Shown piece after piece: positions 27,564 through 35,829 of a DNA stretch of 64,000 bases. The position numbers were made by a program, and so were the translations under genes. The stretch is from Ohtaekwangia koreensis (lineage in GTDB: Bacteria > Bacteroidota > Bacteroidia > Cytophagales > Cyclobacteriaceae): the NCBI RefSeq assembly GCF_900167975.1, contig NZ_FUZU01000001.1:1336580-1400579 (forward strand), read 5' to 3'. Under the pieces are notes generated by a model. It saw only the letters and a program-made list of their open reading frames with translations. It ran no database searches and was not told the DNA's origin. The stretch's first letter is position 1. Every line of letters begins with the position of its first letter.

Positions 27564-27728
27564 CTATTTTCTGGCAGGAAGGTAGATGCTCTTTTGATAT
27601 AGTTTCTGAGCGTTTGCCTGCGTGCTGTTACGCATTGGTTTGTCTTCAGTAAAATACAACAGAAGTGTTATTATGATTGTAAATATTGATCCAATCCAAA
27701 AACACCTTTGATTAAATTTCTTTCTCAT
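27564..27728 (-). CDS. Possible 54-residue single-pass membrane protein
   Basis: ATG at 27728, TAG at 27564-27566. The product begins with basic residues (MRKKFNQR), has a hydrophobic segment (FWIGSIFTIIITLLLYF) and a polar tail ending SIYLPARK. A small inverted repeat (TTCCTGC/GCAGGAA) covers its 3' end. The layout (positive N-terminus, helix, polar tail) is protein-like, but there is no homology evidence. Confidence 0.4.
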   Translation of the reverse strand: MRKKFNQRCFWIGSIFTIIITLLLYFTEDKPMRNSTQANAQKLYQKSIYLPARK

Positions 27729-27847
27729 TATAGGAACATTAAAATCATTGAGTAACCGAAATTTTTATGCCACACTAAATTTGAATTCATTGGCATAGGG
27801 AGAACGATAGATGCTAATAATTATTACCCATTACCTATTTATATCCT

Positions 27848-28006
27848 ATGATCTTTTTAAAAAGAGTTCAGAACATATTTAGAAGAAGAAATTATAGGAC
27901 TTCTGCTGCTGTGATGCTGTGCGATGCACATACATCCCTATACACAGAAATAGAAAAGAATAAAAAGGAATTATTAGACCTTATTAAATTTTTGAATACG
28001 CTATAA
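27848..28006 (+). CDS. Possible 52-residue basic protein upstream of lipoprotein gene
   Basis: ATG 27848 to TAA 28006. The product has a basic amphipathic N-terminus (FLKRVQNIFRRR), one Cys and a Lys/Glu/Leu-rich helical end. It ends 12 bases before the ATG of the coiled-coil lipoprotein, so the two may be co-transcribed. No family recognised; could also be part of that gene's 5' leader. Confidence 0.35.
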   Translation: MIFLKRVQNIFRRRNYRTSAAVMLCDAHTSLYTEIEKNKKELLDLIKFLNTL

Positions 28007-28018
28007 ATATATATTGAT

Positions 28019-28453
28019 ATGAAGACTTTGCTTAGAATAGTTGTTTCTGCTTTGCTTACGTATGGTTTGCTGATATTGTCAGCCTGCGAGTCGAGGAAAA
28101 GCGAAACTGTGGAAGGTTTAAAGAAAGATCTCCACGCAACAAAAGAAAATATACAAGAGGAACGTGAAGAATTATCAAAAGACCTTCGCGAACTACGCGA
28201 TGCTATTGATGAAAAAATTGAAGCTGTAAATCATAAAATGGATGATGCATCCGAAGATGGAAAAAGAAAACTCAATAAAGCGAATGATGAACTGAAAGAA
28301 GAACGTGCGCGCGTAGAGAAAGCGTTGGATAAAGTTGAGAACTCTTCTGAAGAAACTTGGAAAGATGTGCGCAAAAGTGCCCGCAATACTTTTAAAGATG
28401 TAAAAAGAGGATTCAATGAATTGGGCGATCGCCTTGCTGTGCTCTTTGAATAG
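28019..28453 (+). CDS. Coiled-coil lipoprotein
   Basis: 144 residues. Lipoprotein signal peptide with lipobox LSAC near residue 23. The mature part is one long charged coiled coil (ENIQEEREELSKDLRELRDAIDEKIEAV and on), ending in KDVKRGFNELGDRLAVLFE. It resembles apolipoprotein-like stress proteins of Bacteroidota; no function is established here. A bidirectional terminator follows. Confidence 0.7.
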   Translation: MKTLLRIVVSALLTYGLLILSACESRKSETVEGLKKDLHATKENIQEEREELSKDLRELRDAIDEKIEAVNHKMDDASEDGKRKLNKANDELKEERARVEKALDKVENSSEETWKDVRKSARNTFKDVKRGFNELGDRLAVLFE

Positions 28454-28480
28454 AGAATCAGCTTTATATATAGTAAAAAA

Positions 28481-28504
28481 AATGCCCTGATTTATCAGGG
28501 CATT
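28481..28504. terminator. Bidirectional intrinsic terminator
   Basis: AATGCCCTGA and TCAGGGCATT pair perfectly around TTTA. T runs follow on both strands, so it can serve both the lipoprotein gene (+) and the large gene ending at 28509 (-). Confidence 0.88.
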
Positions 28505-28508
28505 TTTT

Positions 28509-31061
28509 TTATAAAGTTTTAGTCTTCATTTTCTGATAATCCGCGCGAATGGTCTCTGCCTGGATTTCATCTATTTGATAGTTCGATTTTTTGTTGTCGA
28601 GTTCTGCTACTGCCTTCTTCTGATACTTTACTGCTTCTTTTAACTTTCCACTTCTATACAGAAGGTGGGCATAGGTATCCAGATAGTAAGGATTTTTAGG
28701 GTCAAGTATAAGGGAAGATTTGGACCAGGTAAGGGCCTGCTGAAGTTTATTTTTATCAGCAACGTGTTGATAATAATGCCACGCTACATGATTGAGTGCC
28801 TCGGCATGTTTAAAGTATCCATACTTTGTATTGGCAAGTTCATCTGTATTATACCGGTAATTGCCACCGAGGAAGTAATAGTAATTATTGGAATAATCAT
28901 AGTTCATTGCTTCCGGTATATTATCACGGTTTAATTGTTTCATGATAGCATCTGTGGTTGTGATAGCTGCATCAGGGTTGCCTCCAATTTCATTCAGGTA
29001 GTCGGTTACAAAAGGTTGCTCCAGGTCATTGTTATGAAGTGTATCATACCAGGCAACCTGGTTACTGATATAGAGCGGCATCTCCAATGCTTTGAGTGGT
29101 GGCAGGCGTTTGATCAATTCTCTTTGAAATGTAAGTGCCTTTTGTTTCTCTGCAGGAGAGGTGTCTATATAATTGATAAACCGGTTTACGCGCTTGCTGA
29201 TGAGCTCATATAGCGAAATTGTATATCCGGAATAAGAATATGCATAGGAAGAGTATGCATACGCAGAAAGCGTTTTGTAATTCTGCACCAGGTACCGAAG
29301 GGATATCCGGGGATTAAACAATGTATCGTTCTGTGTAAGAAAAGCGCTGCTGTAATAAGGACAATAGTAATCATCGAATTGGTATACGATATATATTATC
29401 TGCGCTGCCATAGCGCTGTCGGCTGGTATATGTATATAGTACTTCGCCACCAACGAATCAAGAATTGCCTGCGCAAAAGTAGTATCTGCACGAAGAGTGA
29501 AGTCGCTATGGTAGCTGTCATCTAACGGCAATGCATAATAATATGGCGATTCTGTATAGGCCAAACTATCATACGACAAAGTGTCAATATTTGTGTCTTC
29601 ACTATATACATCGACTATGGCATCGTACGCTGGTGAGACGACCGAATCTTCATATACAGGGACTGGCGGTGGAATATCCGTGACGATGCTCTCATATTGA
29701 ATTTCATTTTTGTATTGTCCGGAAAGTGGCACGTATTTCAAATATTTATTGATATAGGTGCTATCAAAACCGCTCGCTTTGATCTTATCCGGCAGGAATG
29801 TAAAAGCATTGTGAATTTCAAGCTTTTGATAAAACGTATCTGAGTCGTAACCACAATAACCGGATTTCGTGATGTTGAAGTTTTCGCCGTAGGCTATGTA
29901 TAGCAGCTTTTCATCAGGTGTAAGCACTACCGTTGCCGGGAATTCTTTTGCGCCCAGCGTACGAAACCGGAGGCTGTCTTTATCAGGTGCCATATAGAGT
30001 ATATACCGGCTGTTAAAGGCAGCGGGTAAATTAGAGTAATCGTACGGATTGTTTAGCCCTTGCATCGCATCCTTTAGCGTATTGGAACCACAGTCTTTGC
30101 AGTTGCTGGGATGATAATATAGCACAAGATATCGGGCGGAATCCTGTGCTTGCTTCAAGGCTTTTTTATAGTCTGTTACGTATCGAACCGTGTCATGACT
30201 ATACCAATCGTCAACGGGGTAGGTGGTAGTGTCGGTATAGGCATCGTAGTTGTAAAGATCTGCTGGCGGATCGATCAACTCAGAAATCGGAAGGTAAGTA
30301 TACTCTTTAAGCATGGGGTAATGCTGTGGTTTTGCCTGAAACATATTTTCATCAAATGAGACATATCGTAGCGTGTCGATGCGATTATTGGCTTTGTTTC
30401 CCTGCGACTCTGTTAAGGCAAGCCCTATATCTGTTTTCCAGGCAATTAAACTTGTGGTGAAGGTATTGTCAATGTTACGGATGACGTAGAAGTCATTCGC
30501 TTTATCTGGTATAGTATAGGAATACGTTCTTTCACTTCCATAACCCTGGTGAAGAAATTGAATTTTATCTCCAGGTAATGCTTTAATAAGTTGAGAGTAT
30601 ATAGAGTCTTGGCTCTCAAAGTCTGTGACGTAATACGGATTTGATACGCTGTCCTTATCCAATGTAGTCACCAGTATACCATACGAAGATATAGGTGTAT
30701 CACGTACGGAAACTTTAATAAGCCCATTCTTTATCTTTTTGTTATAGCGCATCCCGACATGAAATTCCTGAAAGTAAGGATCGATCGAAAGATGGATAGT
30801 GTCGTCTACGATGGAGTAAGTTCCCCAATAATTTCTGGAAAGCTTCTCTGCAGAAACTTGTAGAGAAAATTGATACTGATCGTTAAGACATACATTCAAC
30901 TCGATGCTGCTAACTGTTGAATCAAGATTAATTTCAAAACGTTGATAATAGCAGCCTTTCAACTCGACAGGCGTTAAAGTCTGCGACCAGCTTTGTGTTA
31001 TGGTTAGCAGCGAGAAAAGATTAATGACAGTAAACCGAGTAATAAATTTTAAAAGGGTCAT
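28509..31061 (-). CDS. Large secreted thioredoxin-like/TPR protein of unknown function
   Basis: 850 residues from ATG 31061, which starts a signal peptide (cleavage near SWSQ); the frame extends further upstream without signal-like character. The N-terminal beta-rich region is followed near residue 315-400 by a thioredoxin-fold segment with YYHPSNCKDCGS in the active-site place (CxxC as CKDC) and a cis-Pro-like FPATVVL. The middle is strikingly Tyr/Asp/Ser-rich. The last 100 residues form TPR-like helices (LTWSKSSLILDPKNPYYLDTYAHLLYRSGKLKEAV). The combination suggests a periplasmic redox or assembly protein. No named family. Confidence 0.65.
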   Translation of the reverse strand: MTLLKFITRFTVINLFSLLTITQSWSQTLTPVELKGCYYQRFEINLDSTVSSIELNVCLNDQYQFSLQVSAEKLSRNYWGTYSIVDDTIHLSIDPYFQEFHVGMRYNKKIKNGLIKVSVRDTPISSYGILVTTLDKDSVSNPYYVTDFESQDSIYSQLIKALPGDKIQFLHQGYGSERTYSYTIPDKANDFYVIRNIDNTFTTSLIAWKTDIGLALTESQGNKANNRIDTLRYVSFDENMFQAKPQHYPMLKEYTYLPISELIDPPADLYNYDAYTDTTTYPVDDWYSHDTVRYVTDYKKALKQAQDSARYLVLYYHPSNCKDCGSNTLKDAMQGLNNPYDYSNLPAAFNSRYILYMAPDKDSLRFRTLGAKEFPATVVLTPDEKLLYIAYGENFNITKSGYCGYDSDTFYQKLEIHNAFTFLPDKIKASGFDSTYINKYLKYVPLSGQYKNEIQYESIVTDIPPPVPVYEDSVVSPAYDAIVDVYSEDTNIDTLSYDSLAYTESPYYYALPLDDSYHSDFTLRADTTFAQAILDSLVAKYYIHIPADSAMAAQIIYIVYQFDDYYCPYYSSAFLTQNDTLFNPRISLRYLVQNYKTLSAYAYSSYAYSYSGYTISLYELISKRVNRFINYIDTSPAEKQKALTFQRELIKRLPPLKALEMPLYISNQVAWYDTLHNNDLEQPFVTDYLNEIGGNPDAAITTTDAIMKQLNRDNIPEAMNYDYSNNYYYFLGGNYRYNTDELANTKYGYFKHAEALNHVAWHYYQHVADKNKLQQALTWSKSSLILDPKNPYYLDTYAHLLYRSGKLKEAVKYQKKAVAELDNKKSNYQIDEIQAETIRADYQKMKTKTL

Positions 31062-31146
31062 GATGATAGATTCGGCAGCAAAACTATAATAATTTGATGA
31101 ATCGTGATGAGGAGTTTGATTATTCAGGTCTGTTGTTAAAACAAAA

Positions 31147-31171
31147 CAGCCCACAGTAAAACTATGGGCTG
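31147..31171 (-). terminator. Intrinsic terminator of pgk
   Basis: CAGCCCA and TGGGCTG pair across an 11-base loop. On the minus strand the stem is followed by TTTTGTTTT. It begins 30 bases beyond the pgk stop. Confidence 0.7.
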
Positions 31172-31200
31172 CTATATATAGGTATATCTTTCGAAGATGA

Positions 31201-32385
31201 TTATTCCAGTGCTTTTACACCCGGTAATACTTTGCCTTCAAAATATTCAAGCAGCGCACCACCACCGGTGGATACGTAGCTTACATCGTCATTGAATCCG
31301 AATTGATTAACAGCCGCAGCAGAGTCACCACCACCGATCAGAGAGAAGCCTCCGTTTTTGGTTGCTTTTACAACGGCCTCGGCAACAGCTTTTGTGCCGG
31401 CAGCAAATTTCTCCATCTCAAATACACCCATCGGGCCGTTCCATAATATAGTCTTGGAGTTCTCAATTGCTTTCGCGAACACCTGTGTTGCTTCAGGGCC
31501 AATGTCAAGTCCCATCCAGCCATCTTTTATAGCGTTGTTGTTCGCTATATCTGTGTTGGCATCTGCTGCAAATTTATCAGCAACGATAGAGTCGATCGGC
31601 AATAAAAGCTCAACACCTTTTGCTTTTGCTTTTTGGATAAGCTCTTTTGCAAGATCAAGTTTATCGGCTTCCACTAATGAATTACCAATGTTACCACCCA
31701 ATGCTTTAAAGAATGTATAGGCCATTCCACCGCCGATGATCAGGTTGTTTACTTTATCAAGTAAATTCTCGATGATCAGGATCTTGTCAGAAATTTTTGC
31801 ACCACCCATAATCGCAGTGAAAGGTTTAGCAGCATTGCCTATAACTTTCTTTGCGTTCTCAAGTTCAGCAGACATTACGTAACCAGCACATTTATCTTTG
31901 AAGAATTGCGCTACGATAGTAGTCGAAGCATGTGCGCGGTGTGCTGTTCCGAAGGCATCGTTCACATATATATCACCATGCTTGGAAAGTTTTTCCGCGA
32001 AAGCGACATCGCCTTTTTCTTCTTGCTTATAGAAGCGTAAGTTCTCAAGCAAAAGTACTTCTCCTGGTTTCAACGCAGCAGAAAGTTTGAACGCTTCATC
32101 ACCGATACAGTCACCACCAAATTTTACAGGGCGACCCAAGAGCTCTTCCGTTTTTTTGATGGTATGCTTTAATGAATATTTATCTTCAGGACCTTCTTTC
32201 GGGCGGCCAAGATGTGACATCAAAATACAGCTTCCTCCGTCATTCAAAATCTTTGTAAGGGTAGGGATAGTTGCACTGATACGGTTGTCGTCAGTAACGT
32301 TGAAACTCTTATCGAGCGGAACATTAAAGTCAACGCGAATGAGCGCGCGCTTGCCGTTAAAATTGATGTCATTAATTGTCTTCAT
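31201..32385 (-). CDS. pgk: Phosphoglycerate kinase
   Basis: 394 residues, the standard size. N-domain signature [13 protein letters not shown], substrate-binding [20 protein letters not shown]; the C-domain has MGGAKISDK, the hinge, WNGPMGVFE and the ATP-phosphate loop [12 protein letters not shown]. It interconverts 1,3-bisphosphoglycerate and 3-phosphoglycerate with ATP formation in glycolysis/gluconeogenesis. It is close to the Pfk gene but has its own -7 box, so the two are probably separate units. Confidence 0.97.
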   Translation of the reverse strand: MKTINDINFNGKRALIRVDFNVPLDKSFNVTDDNRISATIPTLTKILNDGGSCILMSHLGRPKEGPEDKYSLKHTIKKTEELLGRPVKFGGDCIGDEAFKLSAALKPGEVLLLENLRFYKQEEKGDVAFAEKLSKHGDIYVNDAFGTAHRAHASTTIVAQFFKDKCAGYVMSAELENAKKVIGNAAKPFTAIMGGAKISDKILIIENLLDKVNNLIIGGGMAYTFFKALGGNIGNSLVEADKLDLAKELIQKAKAKGVELLLPIDSIVADKFAADANTDIANNNAIKDGWMGLDIGPEATQVFAKAIENSKTILWNGPMGVFEMEKFAAGTKAVAEAVVKATKNGGFSLIGGGDSAAAVNQFGFNDDVSYVSTGGGALLEYFEGKVLPGVKALE

Positions 32386-32422
32386 GGTCGGATGTAGTTT
32401 GTTGTAAAATTTTTACGGACAG

Positions 32423-32430
32423 CAAAGCTA
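32423..32430 (-). promoter_or_regulatory. -7 promoter box of pgk
   Basis: Minus-strand TAGCTTTG fits TAnnTTTG and ends 37 bases before the pgk ATG. A clear -33 TTG is not seen. Confidence 0.5.
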
Positions 32431-32468
32431 AGATTTTTGCGTTTTTACGGTAATGTGAACAGACAAAA

Positions 32469-32493
32469 AAGCCGGATTCTATTTGGTATTCGG
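32469..32493 (-). terminator. Weak terminator-like hairpin after pfk
   Basis: On the minus strand, CCGAAT and ATCCGG pair with one mismatch, followed directly by CTTTTTT. It lies about 80 bases beyond the Pfk stop. Confidence 0.45.
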
Positions 32494-32575
32494 GAAATTT
32501 CTCAAAACAAACGATTGCTAAATGGTGATTTCCTTTAATCAACTTTTCGTTATTGGAGGGAACTGAAATTGAAAT

Positions 32576-33676
32576 TCAATCTCCAAAACTAATTCCGAGG
32601 CCTTTGGCAGCTTGCACCAGGTATGAATCCTTGTTTACTCCGTGATAGTCTTGCGTTGCTTCTTCCAATGATACAGCAGTGATCTCATTATTTTTGAACG
32701 CAACCATTTTACCAAAATCTTTGGTGAGTGCGAGTTCAAAAGCTTTCACGCCAAACAATGTAGCGAGTACACGGTCATACGCTACCGGAGTGCCACCTCG
32801 TTGTACGTGTCCTAATACAGTTTCGCGAATCTCTGCAGTACATCCGGCATCTTTCAATTGCTTTGAGAGTTGGAACGCAACACCACCGAGGCGTACGTGT
32901 TCTGATCCCTTATCTCCGGCCGAAGATGTAATGGTTCCTTCTTTAGGTCTTGCTCCTTCGGCTACCACTATATTTACGAAGCCTCTGCCTTTTTTATAGC
33001 GAAGGTTAATACGTTTTACCAGCTTATGTATATCATAGGGTATCTCGGGGATCAAACATATTTCTGCACCACCTGCTATAGCAGTATGTAATGCGATCCA
33101 CCCGGCATCACGCCCCATAACTTCCATGATCATCGTACGATGATGGCTCTCTGCGGTTGTTACCAGTTTATCAAAGCTGTCTGTACCAATTTGTACAGCG
33201 GTTTGAAAACCAAACGTGACATCCGTTGCCGAGAGATCATTATCTATAGTCTTCGGTACACCAATCATGGGAATACCTTTGTCATATAGTACTTTCGATA
33301 TCTTCTGCGAACCATCACCACCAATGTTGACGATGGCATCAAACTTCAATGCTTTTAATTTCTTTACAAGCTCGTCTGAGCGATCTATAAATTTTACAGT
33401 GCCATCTTTTTGTGGTACCGGGAATTTTATGGGGTTCGATTTGTTTGTTGTTTTCAATACTGTGCCACCACGCACATGTATACCTGCCGTAAATTTACTG
33501 GTGATTCTAACGATCTCCTGAGGATCATTCAATACACCGTTAAACGCTTCGATGCTTCCATATACTTCCCAGTTTTTTTCCTTGCGTGCGCGCTTGGCTA
33601 CACCTCTGATCACAGCATTTAATCCAGGACAATCACCACCACCGGTGAGAATAAGTATTTTTTTAGGTTTCTCCAT
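32576..33676 (-). CDS. pfkA: 6-phosphofructokinase
   Basis: 366 residues from ATG 33676; the frame continues 11 codons upstream but the family start is MEKPKKILIL. Key motifs: GGGDCPGLNAVIRG (phosphate loop), NIGGDGSQK, GVPKTIDNDL with the catalytic Asp, MEVMGRDAGWIA. The position equivalent to E. coli residue 104 is Gly (GGDGS), which favours ATP over pyrophosphate, whereas residue 124 is Lys (PKTIDND) rather than the E. coli Gly. That Gly/Lys pair is typical of the longer, plant-like ATP enzymes. It phosphorylates fructose 6-phosphate. Confidence 0.93.
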   Translation of the reverse strand: MEKPKKILILTGGGDCPGLNAVIRGVAKRARKEKNWEVYGSIEAFNGVLNDPQEIVRITSKFTAGIHVRGGTVLKTTNKSNPIKFPVPQKDGTVKFIDRSDELVKKLKALKFDAIVNIGGDGSQKISKVLYDKGIPMIGVPKTIDNDLSATDVTFGFQTAVQIGTDSFDKLVTTAESHHRTMIMEVMGRDAGWIALHTAIAGGAEICLIPEIPYDIHKLVKRINLRYKKGRGFVNIVVAEGARPKEGTITSSAGDKGSEHVRLGGVAFQLSKQLKDAGCTAEIRETVLGHVQRGGTPVAYDRVLATLFGVKAFELALTKDFGKMVAFKNNEITAVSLEEATQDYHGVNKDSYLVQAAKGLGISFGD

Positions 33677-33813
33677 ACTGATATAAGGCCCGTGTTTTAT
33701 ATAAAGCAACTAAAAAGTAAGCAGTAGGCAAAATGGACAATGATCTTTTTCAAATCATCGCATGATTGGCAGAACAGGGCGTGCAAGAATATAATACGAT
33801 CTTTATGATCATG

Positions 33814-34770
33814 TTAAAAACTATCCACCGCTGCTGCTCTTCTGAGACGGTCATTGATTGCCCGACCTAATCCAACGTCAGGAACAAATTCAGCAAGTAT
33901 ATAGTCGATCGGCATTTTGTCGAAGGCACGCAGTGCAGTGAATAAATTTTGCGCTGCTTCTTCAAGATCACCGGAAGGTGAGAGTACAAATTGAAAGGGG
34001 GAATTAAAGTCAGACTGAAATGTAAGCAAGCCCGTAGCGTGTGCCGGGTATTGCTGAAGGAGATCTATAATGTTACCTATAATAACTTTTTTACCCGGAG
34101 CATAATGACTTTTTAATTGACCGGGGGCCTGTGGATTAGACGTGGAATGCGCTTGTACCTGAACAGGACCTGTAACGTTTTCAATTTGCTCGAGGCTTAA
34201 TCCTCCCATACGATACACTATAGGTATATCATTTTCAAAACCTACTATTGTAGATTCTATACCTACGCGACACGGACCACCATCCAGTATATAGGCAATC
34301 TTGTCACCGAGTTGTTCATTGACATGTTGAGGTGTAGTAGGGCTCACATACCCAAACGGATTTGCACTCGGAGCCGCTAATGGAAATGAAAGTTCAGAGA
34401 GGAGTTGTCGTGTCAATGCATGATCCGGACAACGAATTCCTACCGTGTCTAAACCGGAAGTAACAAGATCAGGAATTATACTCTTCTTCTTGAGAAGCAA
34501 TGTAAGTGGCCCGGGCCAAAACTGGTCCGTCAATCGTTTTACTGCAGCAGGTATATCCAGGGTATACTCATGCGCTGCCTCAAGATCGGGTACATGAACA
34601 ATAAGGGGATCGAACTGTGGTCGGTTCTTGACCTCAAATATTTTTGTAACAGCGGAAACGTTCAGTGCATTTCCGGCCAGCCCATAAACTGTTTCGGTTG
34701 GTATTGCCACCACTTCGCCTTGCTCCAGCAGTGTTTTGGCGTACTCAATATTTGTTCCGATCTCTGCCAT
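33814..34770 (-). CDS. L-threonylcarbamoyladenylate synthase, Sua5 type
   Basis: 318 residues. The N-terminal YrdC fold has VVAIPTETVYGLAGNA, the ligand-binding KNRPQFDPLIVHV, WPGPLTLLL and APSANPFGYVSPT. The C-terminal Sua5 domain (about residue 210 on) begins after the linker SNPQAPGQLKSHYAPGKK. It makes threonylcarbamoyl-AMP from threonine, bicarbonate and ATP for the t6A37 modification of tRNAs reading ANN codons. ATG 34770 is chosen because the promoter box lies just upstream of it. Confidence 0.93.
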   Translation of the reverse strand: MAEIGTNIEYAKTLLEQGEVVAIPTETVYGLAGNALNVSAVTKIFEVKNRPQFDPLIVHVPDLEAAHEYTLDIPAAVKRLTDQFWPGPLTLLLKKKSIIPDLVTSGLDTVGIRCPDHALTRQLLSELSFPLAAPSANPFGYVSPTTPQHVNEQLGDKIAYILDGGPCRVGIESTIVGFENDIPIVYRMGGLSLEQIENVTGPVQVQAHSTSNPQAPGQLKSHYAPGKKVIIGNIIDLLQQYPAHATGLLTFQSDFNSPFQFVLSPSGDLEEAAQNLFTALRAFDKMPIDYILAEFVPDVGLGRAINDRLRRAAAVDSF

Positions 34771-34776
34771 CGACCG

Positions 34777-34784
34777 CAAAGCTA
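34777..34784 (-). promoter_or_regulatory. -7 promoter box immediately before the Sua5 start
   Basis: Minus-strand TAGCTTTG ends only six bases before the ATG, so transcription would begin at or next to the start codon (leaderless mRNA). Confidence 0.45.
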
Positions 34785-34844
34785 AAATTTATTTGTTACC
34801 ATGGCGTAAAGGAAGTAAGTTGTATTCACTAAAAATTTTACAAC

Positions 34845-35750
34845 ATGCGGGTATATTTTGTCGTAGTGTTCGCATTGCTTTCGCTTGTATGCCAAGCACA
34901 AAAAGAGGATAAAGTTTTGCAACAAAAATTACAGGAACTGGTAAAGGGTTTTAAAGGCGATGTCGGTATTTATGTTCGGAATTTAAAGACTGGAAAAATT
35001 GCTGCGATTGATGCTGATACTTTATTCCCTACGGCATCCATGATCAAAGTGCCGATTACCGTTGGCATGTTCGATAAAATTGAAAAGCAGGAGATACGTT
35101 ATGACTCCATGCTTACCTATAAAGATTCCCTGCTATATGAAGGTGAAGATTTGCTGGGTTCATTTAAGGACGGTGAGAAGATTGCACTAAAAGCAGTGCT
35201 GATGTTAATGATCACCACGAGTGACAATACAGCCAGTTTATGGTGCCAGCTGATGGCAGGCAAGGGGACAACGATTAATGCCTGGCTCGACAATAATGGT
35301 TTCAAACAAACACGCGTCAATTCAAGAACTCCGGGGCGCGAAATGAATCGTACAAAATATGGCTGGGGGCAAACCACTCCTAAAGAAATGTCAGAACTTG
35401 TCGTACGCATTCGCGAAGGAAAAGTAATTAGTCCACGGGTAAGCGAACGTATCTATAGGAACCTGATTCGTATATACTGGGACACAGAGGCGTTGTCACA
35501 AATCCCACCGTACGTTCAGGTTGCTTCAAAGCAAGGGGCAGTAAACCAATCTCGATCGGAAGTTGCTTTGGTAAATGCACCACATGGTGATTATGTTTTT
35601 TGCGTCATCACTAAAAATCAAAAAGATGAAAGCTGGACCATCAATAACGAAGGCTGGGTATTGATCCGCAAAGTTTCATCTTTACTCTGGAATTACTTTG
35701 AGCCAGACTCCAAATGGAAACCAGCGAAGGGAATTGAAGAGTGGTATTGA
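34845..35750 (+). CDS. Class A beta-lactamase-fold serine hydrolase
   Basis: 301 residues with a signal peptide ending near CQAQ. Active-site motifs: SMIK near residue 65 (SxxK), SDN near 126, and KQG in place of KTG near 229. The omega-loop region reads TPGREMNRTK; I cannot place a canonical Glu166-xx-Leu-Asn there, so lactam hydrolysis is uncertain and a penicillin-binding or esterase role is possible. Periplasmic. It precedes the AT-rich KAP gene by 79 bases. Confidence 0.8.
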   Translation: MRVYFVVVFALLSLVCQAQKEDKVLQQKLQELVKGFKGDVGIYVRNLKTGKIAAIDADTLFPTASMIKVPITVGMFDKIEKQEIRYDSMLTYKDSLLYEGEDLLGSFKDGEKIALKAVLMLMITTSDNTASLWCQLMAGKGTTINAWLDNNGFKQTRVNSRTPGREMNRTKYGWGQTTPKEMSELVVRIREGKVISPRVSERIYRNLIRIYWDTEALSQIPPYVQVASKQGAVNQSRSEVALVNAPHGDYVFCVITKNQKDESWTINNEGWVLIRKVSSLLWNYFEPDSKWKPAKGIEEWY

Positions 35751-35803
35751 TAATGCCTCTTGGTTATTTTATTTTTTAGAACCATTTAAAGTATATAAAT
35801 TGA

Positions 35804-35817
35804 TAGTATATTTTTAG
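35804..35817 (+). repeat. 14-bp repeat, left copy
   Basis: TAGTATATTTTTAG, preceded by TATAAATT, 12 bases before the KAP NTPase ATG. An identical 14-mer with the same preceding word occurs at 37321-37334 on the other side of the gene. Confidence 0.6.
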
Positions 35818-35829
35818 ATATATTCTTAA

